Assembly (NCBI GenBank): GCA_024640945.1
Contig: JAHEEA010000010.1
Span: forward strand, 1 to 63,465
Source: Candidatus Methylopumilus sp.
GTDB taxonomy: Bacteria > Pseudomonadota > Gammaproteobacteria > Burkholderiales > Methylophilaceae
DNA length: 63,465 nucleotides
Direction: 5' to 3'
Positions 10,135-20,904 of the stretch are shown here, one piece after another (position 1 is the stretch's first letter; every line of letters starts with the position of its first letter). The notes under the pieces are model-generated. The model saw only the letters and a list, made by a program, of their open reading frames with translations, had not been told where the DNA came from and made no database searches. The position numbers were made by a program, and so were the translations under genes.

Positions 10135-11749
10135 GTCCTTTTTTCTTCGCTAAAGCCGCAGCGTGAATAGAACGGTTGATTTGCGCTTGTTGAAGAATCG
10201 ACAAGATATTATTCACCAACCAGTAAAGCACCAAGCCTGCTGGGAAGAAGAAGAAGAAAATACTAAATATCACAGGCATCCAAGTCATGACTTTAGCTTG
10301 AATCGGATCTGTTGGTTTTGGATTCAACTTAGTTTGAATAATCATCGTCAAACCCATTAATAACGGGAGAACCCAATAAGGATCAGGTGCTGACAAATCG
10401 TGAATCCATAAGATGAACGGCGCATGACGCATTTCTACGCTAGCCAATAACATCCAGTAGAGCGAAATAAAGACCGGGATTTGCACCAAAATAGGCAAAC
10501 AACCGCCCAATGGATTAATTTTTTCGGTTTTATACAAATCCATCATCGCTTGCTGCATTTTTTGACGGTCATCGCCAAACTTCTCTTTCATGCTTTGCAA
10601 ACGAGGCGCCAATTCACGCATTTGAGCCATGTTGCGGTAACCCGCAGCAGACAATGGATAGAACGCCAACTTAATCAAAATAGTCAGTAAGATAATGGCA
10701 ACACCCCAGTTACCCACCACATCTTGAATCAAGCACAGCACTTTAAATAATGGGGCTGCGATAAACGCTAACCAACCATAATCAACGGTGTACTCTAAGC
10801 CTGGTGCTGTTTTAAGCAAATCATCATGCGTTTGCGGACCTGCAAATAGCTGAGCAGTCACTTCCTTGCTTGCGCCAGGAGCAACAGCACCTAATGAAGA
10901 TTTAGTGCCAATCGCAAAAACCTTCTCTGAAAGCTTATTAGAATAAAACTCACGTGTTAGAGCCGTTTGAGGGATCCAAGCACTGACAAAATAATGCTGA
11001 ACTAAGCCAACCCAACCATCTTTAGAAACTTTAGCTAAGTCTTCTTTAGCCATATCACCAAAAGTAATTTTCTTGAATTTATCAGCATCCGTGAAGTAAG
11101 CGCCACCAGTAAAGGTAGGCATCATTTTGCTACCTTGATTTGATGCGTTATCGTGCACGATTTGGTAATAAACCCAAGGATCTAAAGCCGCTGCAGAGCC
11201 GTTGGTAATCTTGTAATCCACTTTAATTGCATAGCTACCACGTGTAAAAGTGTAGATCTTATCCACAGACACGCCATCAGCATTCCTCCAAGTCATCACA
11301 ACTTTAACGTCGTTCTGATCGGCTTGCATTTGATAAGAAGGTGCAGCTGAAGCAAAGATAGCTTTATGTGTTGGCAAATCATTACCAATCAAACCAGACT
11401 GTGCAACATAAAGCATAGGACTCACTTTAGCTTCGTCCATCAACACAAAGTTAGCTTCGGTTGAATCTGCCGCGCGATGCTTTAACAACTCTAAATGACG
11501 TAAATCACCACCAACCGTAGCAATTTGCGCCTTATACAAATCTGTTTCAACAGTAATTATTTGGTCATTCGCAAGGCGGAAGCCTACTTCTTTAACATCA
11601 TTCGCAGCTGGCTCAGCTTTTACTGCTGGCACATCCGCTTCCTGACTTGTAGCGACTTGCTCTGGCGCATGTTGACGATGCCAAGCATCCCAGCCCATCA
11701 AAATAGAAAATGACAAAACAACAAACAAAATTAATCTTTTAATATCCAT
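10121..11749 (-). CDS. yidC: Membrane protein insertase YidC
   Basis: YidC inserts and folds inner-membrane proteins, alone or with SecYEG; the F0 c subunit encoded nearby is a classic client. The 542-residue protein has an N-terminal signal-anchor helix ([18 protein letters not shown]), a large periplasmic domain of about 300 residues, and the C-terminal core of five membrane helices. The core includes [20 protein letters not shown] and the conserved [20 protein letters not shown]. It ends in a basic tail ([11 protein letters not shown]) like that used for ribosome contact. It lies in the conserved rpmH-rnpA-yidD-yidC-mnmE order. Confidence 0.98.
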   Translation of the reverse strand: MDIKRLILFVVLSFSILMGWDAWHRQHAPEQVATSQEADVPAVKAEPAANDVKEVGFRLANDQIITVETDLYKAQIATVGGDLRHLELLKHRAADSTEANFVLMDEAKVSPMLYVAQSGLIGNDLPTHKAIFASAAPSYQMQADQNDVKVVMTWRNADGVSVDKIYTFTRGSYAIKVDYKITNGSAAALDPWVYYQIVHDNASNQGSKMMPTFTGGAYFTDADKFKKITFGDMAKEDLAKVSKDGWVGLVQHYFVSAWIPQTALTREFYSNKLSEKVFAIGTKSSLGAVAPGASKEVTAQLFAGPQTHDDLLKTAPGLEYTVDYGWLAFIAAPLFKVLCLIQDVVGNWGVAIILLTILIKLAFYPLSAAGYRNMAQMRELAPRLQSMKEKFGDDRQKMQQAMMDLYKTEKINPLGGCLPILVQIPVFISLYWMLLASVEMRHAPFILWIHDLSAPDPYWVLPLLMGLTMIIQTKLNPKPTDPIQAKVMTWMPVIFSIFFFFFPAGLVLYWLVNNILSILQQAQINRSIHAAALAKKKGHAGR

Positions 11750-11789
11750 AAATTCTTAATCTAATCTCTATATAAAAAGCAAAAGTTCT

Positions 11790-11999
11790 CTAAGGAATAG
11801 GGTCATGGCCGCCTTCATGCCATGGATGACATTTTAACAATCTTCTGACTGCCAAATACGATCCACGCAAAGCACCATGTTTTTCTATTGAAAGGTAAGC
11901 ATATTTAGAACAAGTGGGATGAAATCGACACTGTTGGCCAAAAAAAGGACTTAAAGCTATTTGATATCCCCTGATTAACCACAATAGAATTCGCGCCAT
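11790..11999 (-). CDS. yidD: Membrane protein insertion efficiency factor YidD
   Basis: YidD is a small membrane-associated protein that assists YidC-dependent insertion. The 69-residue protein starts with an amphipathic stretch (ILLWLIRGYQIALSPFFG). It carries the family signature CRFHPTCSKYAYLSIEKHG with its paired cysteines, followed by RRLLKCHPWHEGGHDPIP at the C-terminus. It lies between rnpA (15-base gap) and yidC (40-base gap), its usual place. Confidence 0.96.
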   Translation of the reverse strand: MARILLWLIRGYQIALSPFFGQQCRFHPTCSKYAYLSIEKHGALRGSYLAVRRLLKCHPWHEGGHDPIP

Positions 12000-12014
12000 T
12001 AGTTTCTCTTAAAA

Positions 12015-12368
12015 TTAAGGTTTATGCTGCTGACTTAATTTGTTCAATAGCATAACAAATTCTTGCTCAATCGCAGAATAATTAATAGGAATAAATGGCT
12101 TTTGAGGGCGAATGACCAAATCCAAACTCAATAAATCTAATTGATTTGTTCTAAACAGTTCACGCAGGACGCGCTTCATGTAATTACGCTCCACGGCTAA
12201 GCGTGAATGTTTCTTACCGACCACCAAACCCAGCCGAGTGTAGCCAAGTTGATTCTTTTGATAATGAATGACGAGGTATTGACCTGCAACGCGCTTGCGG
12301 AAATTAAAAACGGATGAAAAATCATCCGTTTTTAATAATTTTAATCTTTTGGGGAATTTAAAATTCAT
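12015..12368 (-). CDS. rnpA: Ribonuclease P protein component
   Basis: RnpA is the protein subunit of RNase P, which matures the 5' ends of tRNAs. The start was set at the ATG giving MNFKFPKRLKLLKTDDFSS, because AGG lies about 8 bases before it and the 117-residue length fits the family. A GTG nine codons upstream is less likely. The RNA-binding signature is in ERNYMKRVLRELFR. The initiation region is unusual: its AGG sits inside a long predicted mRNA hairpin (separate entry), which could hold RnpA output below that of the co-transcribed L34 gene. Confidence 0.95.
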   Translation of the reverse strand: MNFKFPKRLKLLKTDDFSSVFNFRKRVAGQYLVIHYQKNQLGYTRLGLVVGKKHSRLAVERNYMKRVLRELFRTNQLDLLSLDLVIRPQKPFIPINYSAIEQEFVMLLNKLSQQHKP

Positions 12369-12370
12369 AT

Positions 12371-12409
12371 TACCTAATCCATCTGCACAGCTCACTGTGC
12401 GATTAGGTA
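12371..12409 (-). promoter_or_regulatory. Predicted mRNA hairpin covering the rnpA ribosome-binding site
   Basis: On the transcript, TACCTAATC then GCACAG, a TGAG loop, CTGTGC, a 5-base bulge and GATTAGGTA form nine plus six perfect base pairs. The AGG of the rnpA ribosome-binding site lies in the closing strand, and the start ATG follows two bases after it. The element fills the gap between the rpmH stop and the rnpA start. There is no U-run after it, so it is not a simple terminator. Confidence 0.75.
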
Positions 12410-12414
12410 AAGAC

Positions 12415-12549
12415 TTAAACTGCTAAGCGAGCACGGCCCTTAGCACGACGAGCAGCAATCACTGCGCGACCACCACGAGTTTTCATGCGCACTAAAAAAC
12501 CATGAGTGCGTGCACGACGAACTTTCGAAGGTTGATATGTACGTTTCAT
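12415..12549 (-). CDS. rpmH: 50S ribosomal protein L34
   Basis: L34 is a small basic protein of the large ribosomal subunit. The reading frame encodes 44 residues: [18 protein letters not shown], then [20 protein letters not shown], then RARLAV, which is a full-length L34. GGAGAATCAC lies just before the start as a good ribosome-binding site. It is the first gene of the minus-strand run rpmH-rnpA-yidD-yidC-mnmE, and it diverges from dnaA. Confidence 0.98.
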   Translation of the reverse strand: MKRTYQPSKVRRARTHGFLVRMKTRGGRAVIAARRAKGRARLAV

Positions 12550-12833
12550 TGTGATTCTCCGATAACTTCTATATGTTTTTCAAACAAGGGCGTAATTAAA
12601 CCCCATCTAACAACGCTGTGTCAACGAATATTTACTGATTAATCAAATATAAATCGTAAACTTGCCTGTGGATAAGTTTGCATAAACCAGTTAAAATGAG
12701 CCTCGATAATCACCGGTTTGAAACAGATTACTAAATCCCATTCAAACTCGTAGCGAGCTTGCTATTACGCCACTCGCAGACTGAAAAGTCTTTATACCTT
12801 AAAACAATAATCGCTGGGAGTATCGGGCAACCG
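12550..12833. promoter_or_regulatory. Divergent rpmH-dnaA intergenic region with a DnaA box
   Basis: This 284-base gap separates divergent rpmH and dnaA and must hold both promoters. Bases 12667-12675 read TGTGGATAA, a perfect DnaA box in reverse orientation, so DnaA may regulate its own gene here. An AT-rich stretch lies around 12620-12660. I cannot assign -35/-10 boxes with confidence. It could be part of a bipartite origin, but the dnaA-dnaN gap has more DnaA-like sites. Confidence 0.65.
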
Positions 12834-14219
12834 ATGGAAAATTTTTGGTCTGCGTGCCTAGGACGTTTTGAAAAAGAACTGTCTGCACAGCAATTTAACA
12901 CTTGGATAAAACCACTGTCGCACAAAGTAGAAGATGATGCTTTGCTTCTACTCGCGCCTAATCGTTTTGTTCAGCAATGGGTTAAAGATCGCTTCCTGCC
13001 TAAAATCCAAGCATTTGCTAAAGAAACCCTTAACGCACCAATCAATGTTGATGTGTTGTTAATGGACAATATTGAAGCTGCAAAAAAACAGCTCAAAGAT
13101 GATGAGGCTAAAAAGCCAGAGACTGCAAACAAACAAGACGGCATCGCTAAAAAAGCCGCAGCGGCAACAAGCACTAAAAAGACCAAAGCACATAGCGATC
13201 ACTCAGGACTCAACCCTGCATTCAACTTTAATAACTTTGTAACCGGCCGCGCCAATCAATTAGCGCGTGCAGCAGCATTACAAATTGCAGAAAATCCAGG
13301 TAGTGCTTACAACCCGCTATTTATTTATGGTGGTGTAGGGCTTGGCAAAACACATTTGCTACAAGCGATTGGTAATTACTTAAAAGACCATAGACCAGAA
13401 GCCAAGATTAAATACTTGCACGCTGAAAAATACGTCTCAGATGTTGTAAAAGCTTATGAACACAAAGCATTTGATGAGTTTAAACGCCAATATCATTCAT
13501 TAGACTTGTTGTTAATTGATGATATTCAGTTCTTCGCCAAAAAAACGCGTACACAAGAAGAATTCTTTTACGCATTTAACTCACTGATTGAAGCTAAGAA
13601 GCAAATCATCATTACTTGTGATACCTATCCAAAAGAAATCCAAGATGTTGATGAGAGATTAAGAACCCGCTTTAGCTGGGGCTTAACGGTGGCTGTAGAA
13701 CCACCTGAATTAGAAATGCGCGTAGCAATTCTGCTTAAAAAAGCAGAAGAGGCAAAAATTGCACTCACTGAAGAAGTTGCCTTCTTTGTAGCCAAGCAAA
13801 TTAGATCTAGTGTGCGTGAGTTAGAAGGTGCACTGAATCGTATTGTGGCCATGGCTAAATTTACAGGCAATGCCATTGATGTGCATTTAGCTAAAGAAGC
13901 TTTAAAAGATTTAATCGCTGTGCGTGGTCGTCAAATTACCATTGAAAACATTCAAAAGACGGTAGCTGACTATTACAAGATTAAAGTGGCTGAGATGTAT
14001 AGCAAAAAGCGCTCACGTAATTTTGCAAGACCGCGTCAAATCGCAATGTCATTAGCGAGAGAATTAACCAACCATAGCTTTCCAGAGATTGGTGAAGCAT
14101 TTGGCAGTCGTCATCACACAACGGTAATGCATGCGTGTGATGAAATAGAACAGTTAAGACAGAATGATCAAACTATTGCCCGTGACATCGCTTTTTTAGT
14201 CCAGGTAATTAGAGATTAG
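12834..14219 (+). CDS. dnaA: Chromosomal replication initiator protein DnaA
   Basis: DnaA binds 9-bp boxes at oriC, oligomerises with ATP, opens the duplex and loads the helicase. The start was set at ATG 12834 because MENFWSACLGRFEKELSAQQ is the usual domain I N-terminus. The open frame reaches 25 codons further upstream with no family resemblance. The 461-residue protein has domain I, a lysine- and alanine-rich linker, the AAA+ domain (GGVGLGKTHLLQAIG Walker A, LLLIDDIQFF Walker B) and domain IV with the DNA-reading signature FGSRHHTTVMHACDEIEQL. Confidence 0.97.
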   Translation: MENFWSACLGRFEKELSAQQFNTWIKPLSHKVEDDALLLLAPNRFVQQWVKDRFLPKIQAFAKETLNAPINVDVLLMDNIEAAKKQLKDDEAKKPETANKQDGIAKKAAAATSTKKTKAHSDHSGLNPAFNFNNFVTGRANQLARAAALQIAENPGSAYNPLFIYGGVGLGKTHLLQAIGNYLKDHRPEAKIKYLHAEKYVSDVVKAYEHKAFDEFKRQYHSLDLLLIDDIQFFAKKTRTQEEFFYAFNSLIEAKKQIIITCDTYPKEIQDVDERLRTRFSWGLTVAVEPPELEMRVAILLKKAEEAKIALTEEVAFFVAKQIRSSVRELEGALNRIVAMAKFTGNAIDVHLAKEALKDLIAVRGRQITIENIQKTVADYYKIKVAEMYSKKRSRNFARPRQIAMSLARELTNHSFPEIGEAFGSRHHTTVMHACDEIEQLRQNDQTIARDIAFLVQVIRD

Positions 14220-14444
14220 ATAGAGCAGTTATGTTGTAGATAAGCTGTGGATGAAATTTGCTTATAACGATTTTTTGATAAAACGTATAAAATATAAACA
14301 ATCTATCCACAACATTTTAGTGACTTATACTCACATTTTTTAGTTGTATAACTTGATGATTTAAAATTGAAAATTAAACTATCAACAGATTTTTGCTACA
14401 TTATTACTATTATTAATTAAATATATTATTTAGGTTCTTAAAAC
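14220..14444. other. Probable replication origin oriC (dnaA-dnaN interval)
   Basis: This 225-base non-coding interval is very AT-rich. It contains several DnaA-box-like sites: TGTAGATAA at 14235-14243, TGTGGATGA at 14246-14254 and CTATCCACA at 14303-14311, each one mismatch from the consensus. The stretch around 14395-14432 is almost pure A/T and is a good candidate unwinding element. Genes on the left run leftward and dnaA-dnaN-gyrB run rightward, as expected around an origin. Three parS sites lie within 7 kb. The dnaN promoter must also be here. Confidence 0.7.
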
Positions 14445-15545
14445 ATGAACATCAAAATAAACCGTGAAGCACTACTAAAACCACTTTCATCTGTGAGTAG
14501 TATTGTAGAAAGACGTCACACTTTACCAATTCTTTCTAACCTTCTTTTAGAAGCTAAGAATGACAATATTGTATTAACAGCGACTGACTTAGAAATGCAA
14601 ATTTCACTTTCAGTAAATACACCTATTGGCGGTGAGCTTTCAACAACGGTTTCAGCTAAAAAGCTTTTAGATATCTGCCGTGCATTACCAGATAGCACAG
14701 AAATTAATTTAACAACAACGGATAGCCGTATTGCTGTTAAAGCAGGTAAGAGTAAATTTAACTTACAAACATTACCGGCTGTTGATTACCCCGTGATGTC
14801 TAAAGCAGCAGGCAGTGCAGTCAGTGTAAAAATTGGTCAAGGCCCATTAAAACGCTTATTCAAACAAGTTGAATTTGCAATGGCACAACAAGATATCCGT
14901 TATTACTTAAACGGCTTGTTGTTTGAAATTAACGGTAACCGTTTAAACATCGTAGGAACAGATGGCCATCGCTTAAGTTTTACTTCAACAGAATTAACAC
15001 AAAGCTATGATAAGCAAGACATTATCCTTCCTCGTAAAACAGTCATTGAATTAACTAAATTACTCGATGACAGCGATGATGAAGTAGAAATCGAATTATC
15101 AGCAACGCAAGTGAACTTCACATTTGGTGAAATTAAACTCATCTCTAAAGTAATTGACGGTAAATTCCCTGATTACACACGTGTGATTCCAGTGGGCCAT
15201 CAAAATAGCTTCACAGTTGATCGCATGACCATTCTTTTAGCGATGCAACGTGCTTCTATCTTATCGAATGAAAAATACCGCGGTATCCGCATGGTATTAG
15301 GCACAGCGAGTCTGCGTTTAATCAGTACTAATAGTGAACAAGAAGAAGCTGAAGAAGAACTAGAAATCGCTTATAACCAAGATGCCTTGGATATTGGCTT
15401 TAACGTGACTTACTTAATCGACGTATTAAATAACATTACAACACCAGAAGTAGTATTCTCATTTGCTGATGCGAATAGCAGTTGTTTAATCACAGTACCA
15501 AATGATGAAAACTACAAATATGTTGTGATGCCAATGCGCATTTAG
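14445..15545 (+). CDS. dnaN: DNA polymerase III beta sliding clamp
   Basis: The beta clamp is the ring that tethers DNA polymerase III and other repair proteins to DNA. The 366-residue protein has the three repeated clamp domains. It starts MNIKINREALLKPLSSVSSI and ends with YVVMPMRI, the typical C-terminus that lines the client-binding groove. Its stop codon lies inside the palindrome of parS site 3. It is followed by gyrB after 74 bases, without recF between them. Confidence 0.98.
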   Translation: MNIKINREALLKPLSSVSSIVERRHTLPILSNLLLEAKNDNIVLTATDLEMQISLSVNTPIGGELSTTVSAKKLLDICRALPDSTEINLTTTDSRIAVKAGKSKFNLQTLPAVDYPVMSKAAGSAVSVKIGQGPLKRLFKQVEFAMAQQDIRYYLNGLLFEINGNRLNIVGTDGHRLSFTSTELTQSYDKQDIILPRKTVIELTKLLDDSDDEVEIELSATQVNFTFGEIKLISKVIDGKFPDYTRVIPVGHQNSFTVDRMTILLAMQRASILSNEKYRGIRMVLGTASLRLISTNSEQEEAEEELEIAYNQDALDIGFNVTYLIDVLNNITTPEVVFSFADANSSCLITVPNDENYKYVVMPMRI

Positions 15546-15567
15546 TGTTTCACGTGAAACACTAAAT
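15540..15567. promoter_or_regulatory. parS: parS site 3, in a 28-bp palindrome between dnaN and gyrB
   Basis: Bases 15546-15561 read TGTTTCACGTGAAACA. The symmetry extends to a perfect 28-bp palindrome that includes the dnaN stop codon. As RNA it would also form a strong hairpin, but no T-run follows on the dnaN strand. It lies about 1.2 kb right of the likely oriC, so parS sites occur on both sides of the origin. Confidence 0.94.
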
Positions 15568-15580
15568 TAAAACTGTTTAA

Positions 15581-18028
<2,448 letters not shown>

Positions 18029-18044
18029 GTTATAAAAAAAAAGT

Positions 18045-18073
18045 AAAAAAGCCCGCACATAGCGGGCTTTTTT
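18045..18073 (+). terminator. Rho-independent terminator after gyrB
   Basis: GCCCGC (18051-18056), a five-base loop and GCGGGC (18062-18067) form a GC-rich hairpin followed by a run of T. The upstream A-run would extend the stem. It closes the dnaA-dnaN-gyrB stretch. Confidence 0.93.
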
Positions 18074-18165
18074 ATTACCTAACGCGCCATTAGATTTAAG
18101 CTATTTTTAGTGGTAATGTATCGGCTATAGGCAATACTTATCAAGCACTAGGGTGATGATTAATT

Positions 18166-18606
18166 ATGATACAAAACATTGAAAGCTTAACCACTGTTGC
18201 ACACGTGATTCAATTGGCGGTTGCGCCTGCATTTTTGCTCACGGGTATTGGCGCTATTTTGTCGGTTTTGGCGGTGCGCTTGGGTCGTATTGTTGACCGT
18301 TTTAGAGTGCTGACGGAATCTCATGACCATCATCATGTGCATGTGATTATAGAAATGAAGTTGCTGTCAGACCGTTCAGATTGGGTGCATTGGGCAATTA
18401 CTTTATGTACGGTTTCTGCCTTGTTGGTTGCGCTGGTGATTGCGACTTTATTTGTGGGTACGGGGATTCGTTTTGATCCTACTCATTGGGTATCACCCAT
18501 GTTTATTTTTGCGATGATTAGTTTGATACTTGGCTTGATTTGTTTCTTGCGAGAAATTTATTTATCGACGCACACGATTGAGTTGCCACCTGAGATGAGT
18601 CTTTAA
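18166..18606 (+). CDS. DUF2721 membrane protein
   Basis: This 146-residue protein belongs to the uncharacterised DUF2721 family. It has three predicted membrane helices: AVAPAFLLTGIGAILSVLAV near residues 23-42, WAITLCTVSALLVALVIATL in the middle, and PMFIFAMISLILGLICFL near the end. A basic cytoplasmic segment with RLGRIVDRFRVLTE follows the first helix and is the family signature. It lies only 2 bases before oxyR and is probably co-transcribed with it. No function can be inferred beyond membrane location. Confidence 0.85.
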   Translation: MIQNIESLTTVAHVIQLAVAPAFLLTGIGAILSVLAVRLGRIVDRFRVLTESHDHHHVHVIIEMKLLSDRSDWVHWAITLCTVSALLVALVIATLFVGTGIRFDPTHWVSPMFIFAMISLILGLICFLREIYLSTHTIELPPEMSL

Positions 18607-18608
18607 TC

Positions 18609-19508
18609 ATGACCTTAAATGAACTGCGTTTTGTGGTGGCTTTAGCTAAGGCGAGAAACTTTAGAAAAGCAGCTGAGGTTTGTTTTGTGAGCCAGCCAGC
18701 TTTGAGTTTGGCGGTTAAAAAGCTAGAAGATGAATTGGGTGTTTTGTTATTTGAACGTAATCGTAATGATGTAACGATGACGGTGATTGGTGAATTGGTG
18801 GTGGAGCAAGCCACTCGCGCGATTGAAGAGGCCAACCGAGTAAAAGAAATTGCGCGACAAGGAAATAATCAATTAGTGGGTGCTTTGAAGTTGGGTGTGA
18901 TTTATTCAATTGGGCCTTATTTGCTCCCTGAAATCATTCCATATTTACGACAATCAGCACCAGAAATGCCGTTGGTTGTAGAAGAGAACCTTACCATCAA
19001 TTTAGAAGCGCAATTGCGCAATGGTGTGATTGATGTGGCGATTATTGCTTTGCCGTTTGATATCCCTGGGATTAAAACCCTGCCGCTATATGAAGAGGAG
19101 TTTGTGGTGGTGGTGCCGATTAGCCATGATTGGGCCAAGCGTGATTCGATTAATCCTGAAGAGTTGGCGGATGAAAAAATCTTATTACTCAATAGCGGCC
19201 ATTGTTTTAGTAATCAGGTGATGCAGGCTTGCCCGCGTTTAAGCCGCAATGGCGAGATTTTGCAGGGTAACTCTCTGGATACTATTCGAAATATGGTGGC
19301 GTCTAATTTAGGCCTAACGGTCTTGCCGGCAAGTGCGACGATTGAGCGTTATCAGAATCCACTGATTAAGGTGGTGCCATTTACCAAGCCGGCGCCAAAA
19401 AGACAAATCGCTTTAGCTTGGCGTAAGAGTTATGGTCGTGAAAAAGCGGTGGAAGAAATTGCGCAATCGATTAGACAGCTGGAGATGTTTTCTAATAGTT
19501 TGTTGTGA
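18609..19508 (+). CDS. oxyR: LysR-family peroxide sensor OxyR
   Basis: OxyR senses hydrogen peroxide by forming an intramolecular disulphide and then activates antioxidant genes. The 299-residue protein has the LysR winged helix at residues 1-60 (FRKAAEVCFVSQPALSLAVK) and a two-lobed sensor domain. Cysteines fall at exactly residues 199 and 208 (GHCFSNQVMQAC), the positions of the redox pair in Escherichia coli OxyR, with the preceding GH also kept. This makes OxyR much more likely than another LysR regulator. Its usual divergent target gene is not present here; it sits behind the DUF2721 gene. Confidence 0.9.
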   Translation: MTLNELRFVVALAKARNFRKAAEVCFVSQPALSLAVKKLEDELGVLLFERNRNDVTMTVIGELVVEQATRAIEEANRVKEIARQGNNQLVGALKLGVIYSIGPYLLPEIIPYLRQSAPEMPLVVEENLTINLEAQLRNGVIDVAIIALPFDIPGIKTLPLYEEEFVVVVPISHDWAKRDSINPEELADEKILLLNSGHCFSNQVMQACPRLSRNGEILQGNSLDTIRNMVASNLGLTVLPASATIERYQNPLIKVVPFTKPAPKRQIALAWRKSYGREKAVEEIAQSIRQLEMFSNSLL

Positions 19509-19523
19509 TTTCTAAGCGCGACT

Positions 19524-20009
19524 TTAATTTATCATTTTGACGTGATAGCCCGTTACTTCAATGCCATCAAGTAGTAAACCCACTGTAAATCCAACATCAC
19601 TATTGGCAGCGATGCCGGCTGCCGGCTGAGCGACATATTCACTAGGTTTAAGATATCGCCGCAAAATCACGATGTCATTCGCATCGGTTAAGCTTAATTC
19701 TAATTCTGGGTAAGCCTGTGCATAAGGGGCATGGTTGGTGATGGTGCCGCTGAGCTTAATCACATCGGTTCGGATTTTACTTTGCGTTAAGGCGGTATCT
19801 TCAATCGATAATTGCTTAACGTCATGCGCAAGCGCCATTTCACATTTTAGCCAGTGACAAGCTTTAGCTAAATAAGGTTGTGCTGCCGGATGTTGTTGGG
19901 CAATGGTGTTGCGTGATGCGTATATGCCTTGGGCAAGCGCAAGTACAACAAGAAGTAGAACGATTAAAACGTTTCCGAAAGAAATTTTCTTAGGGAAATG
20001 AATGATCAT
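19524..20009 (-). CDS. DUF3426 membrane-anchored protein
   Basis: This 161-residue protein has one N-terminal membrane helix (VLIVLLLVVLALAQGIYAS) followed by a DUF3426 domain on the far side. Family marks include the cysteine in HWLKCEM and the segment AYPELELSLTDANDIVILRRYL. Many betaproteobacterial DUF3426 proteins also carry an N-terminal zinc-ribbon domain, which is absent here. Its start overlaps the prmA stop by 4 bases, so translation is coupled. The function is unknown. Confidence 0.8.
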   Translation of the reverse strand: MIIHFPKKISFGNVLIVLLLVVLALAQGIYASRNTIAQQHPAAQPYLAKACHWLKCEMALAHDVKQLSIEDTALTQSKIRTDVIKLSGTITNHAPYAQAYPELELSLTDANDIVILRRYLKPSEYVAQPAAGIAANSDVGFTVGLLLDGIEVTGYHVKMIN

Positions 20010-20893
20010 TTTCGTGTGCCTGAAAGCAAGACCCAGCTATCCATGAATACAGGTGCATTCATCTCAAACCATTCTGCATAAATGGCTGAAACTTGATCAG
20101 TTTGTTCACGCAAAATACCAGAAAGTGCAATGAGTCCACCTGGTTTACATGCAGAAGCGAGTGCTGGGGCTAACACGGATAAGGCGCTTGATAAGATATT
20201 GGCAACGACGATATCGGCTTGTGCTTCTGGATAGTCTGTTGCCATATAAAACTTGGCGCTGACTTGGTTTTGTTCAGCATTAAATTGGCTGGCAATAATA
20301 GCTTGATGATCGATATCAACACCAACGACTTCTTTTGCGCCTAGTTTTTTAGCGGCAATCGCTAAAATGCCTGAGCCACAGCCATAATCTAATACTTGAT
20401 GTTCTGCTTTAATGGTATCGGTGAGCCACGCAAGACATAAGTGTGTGGTTGGGTGACTGCCAGTACCAAAAGCGAGGCCAGGATCTAATACGATATTGAG
20501 TGCATCAGGATTCGGTGCGTCATGCCATGTCGGCACAATCCAAAGCTTATCGGTGATTTTAATCGGGTCAAACTGAGATTGTGTAGCGCGTACCCAATCT
20601 TGTTCGGCCACGCGTTCACTGGTGTATTTTAGATTTTGGTAACCGGTGGCTTCTTCAAGCGTACTGATGACTTCGGGGATATTGATATCGTCATTAAATA
20701 AAGCAGTGACGATATTTTCGTTCCAGATGCCTGGTGGAGGATCGCCAGGCTCACCAAAAATCGGCTGTTCGTCGAGCGTTTCTGCGTTGGCGTCTTCAAT
20801 GCTGACAGACAAAGCGCCGATTTCCATTAGCGCATCGCTAAGTAAATCGGCGTTCTGATTATGTGCTTCTATGTGAAGATTAAGCCAAGCCAT
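20006..20893 (-). CDS. prmA: Ribosomal protein L11 methyltransferase
   Basis: PrmA trimethylates ribosomal protein L11 using S-adenosylmethionine. The 295-residue length is normal. The protein has the N-terminal substrate-binding domain, the linker signature LDPGLAFGTGSHPTTHLCL, and the SAM site VLDYGCGSGILAIAAKKLGA followed by GVDID. The downstream VANILSSALSVLAP matches the catalytic NPPF-like region of the family. It lies 11 bases after accC, a common arrangement in proteobacteria. Confidence 0.97.
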   Translation of the reverse strand: MAWLNLHIEAHNQNADLLSDALMEIGALSVSIEDANAETLDEQPIFGEPGDPPPGIWNENIVTALFNDDINIPEVISTLEEATGYQNLKYTSERVAEQDWVRATQSQFDPIKITDKLWIVPTWHDAPNPDALNIVLDPGLAFGTGSHPTTHLCLAWLTDTIKAEHQVLDYGCGSGILAIAAKKLGAKEVVGVDIDHQAIIASQFNAEQNQVSAKFYMATDYPEAQADIVVANILSSALSVLAPALASACKPGGLIALSGILREQTDQVSAIYAEWFEMNAPVFMDSWVLLSGTRK

Positions 20894-20904
20894 GGATGCT
20901 GCGA

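Noticed and set aside
12371-12409. Rho-independent terminator between rpmH and rnpA
   Set aside because: The hairpin is not followed by a U-run; instead it runs straight into the rnpA start codon. A translation-control role fits better.
15540-15567. Terminator after dnaN
   Set aside because: The palindrome contains a perfect parS core and no T-run follows on the plus strand, so it is called parS. A secondary effect on transcription cannot be excluded.
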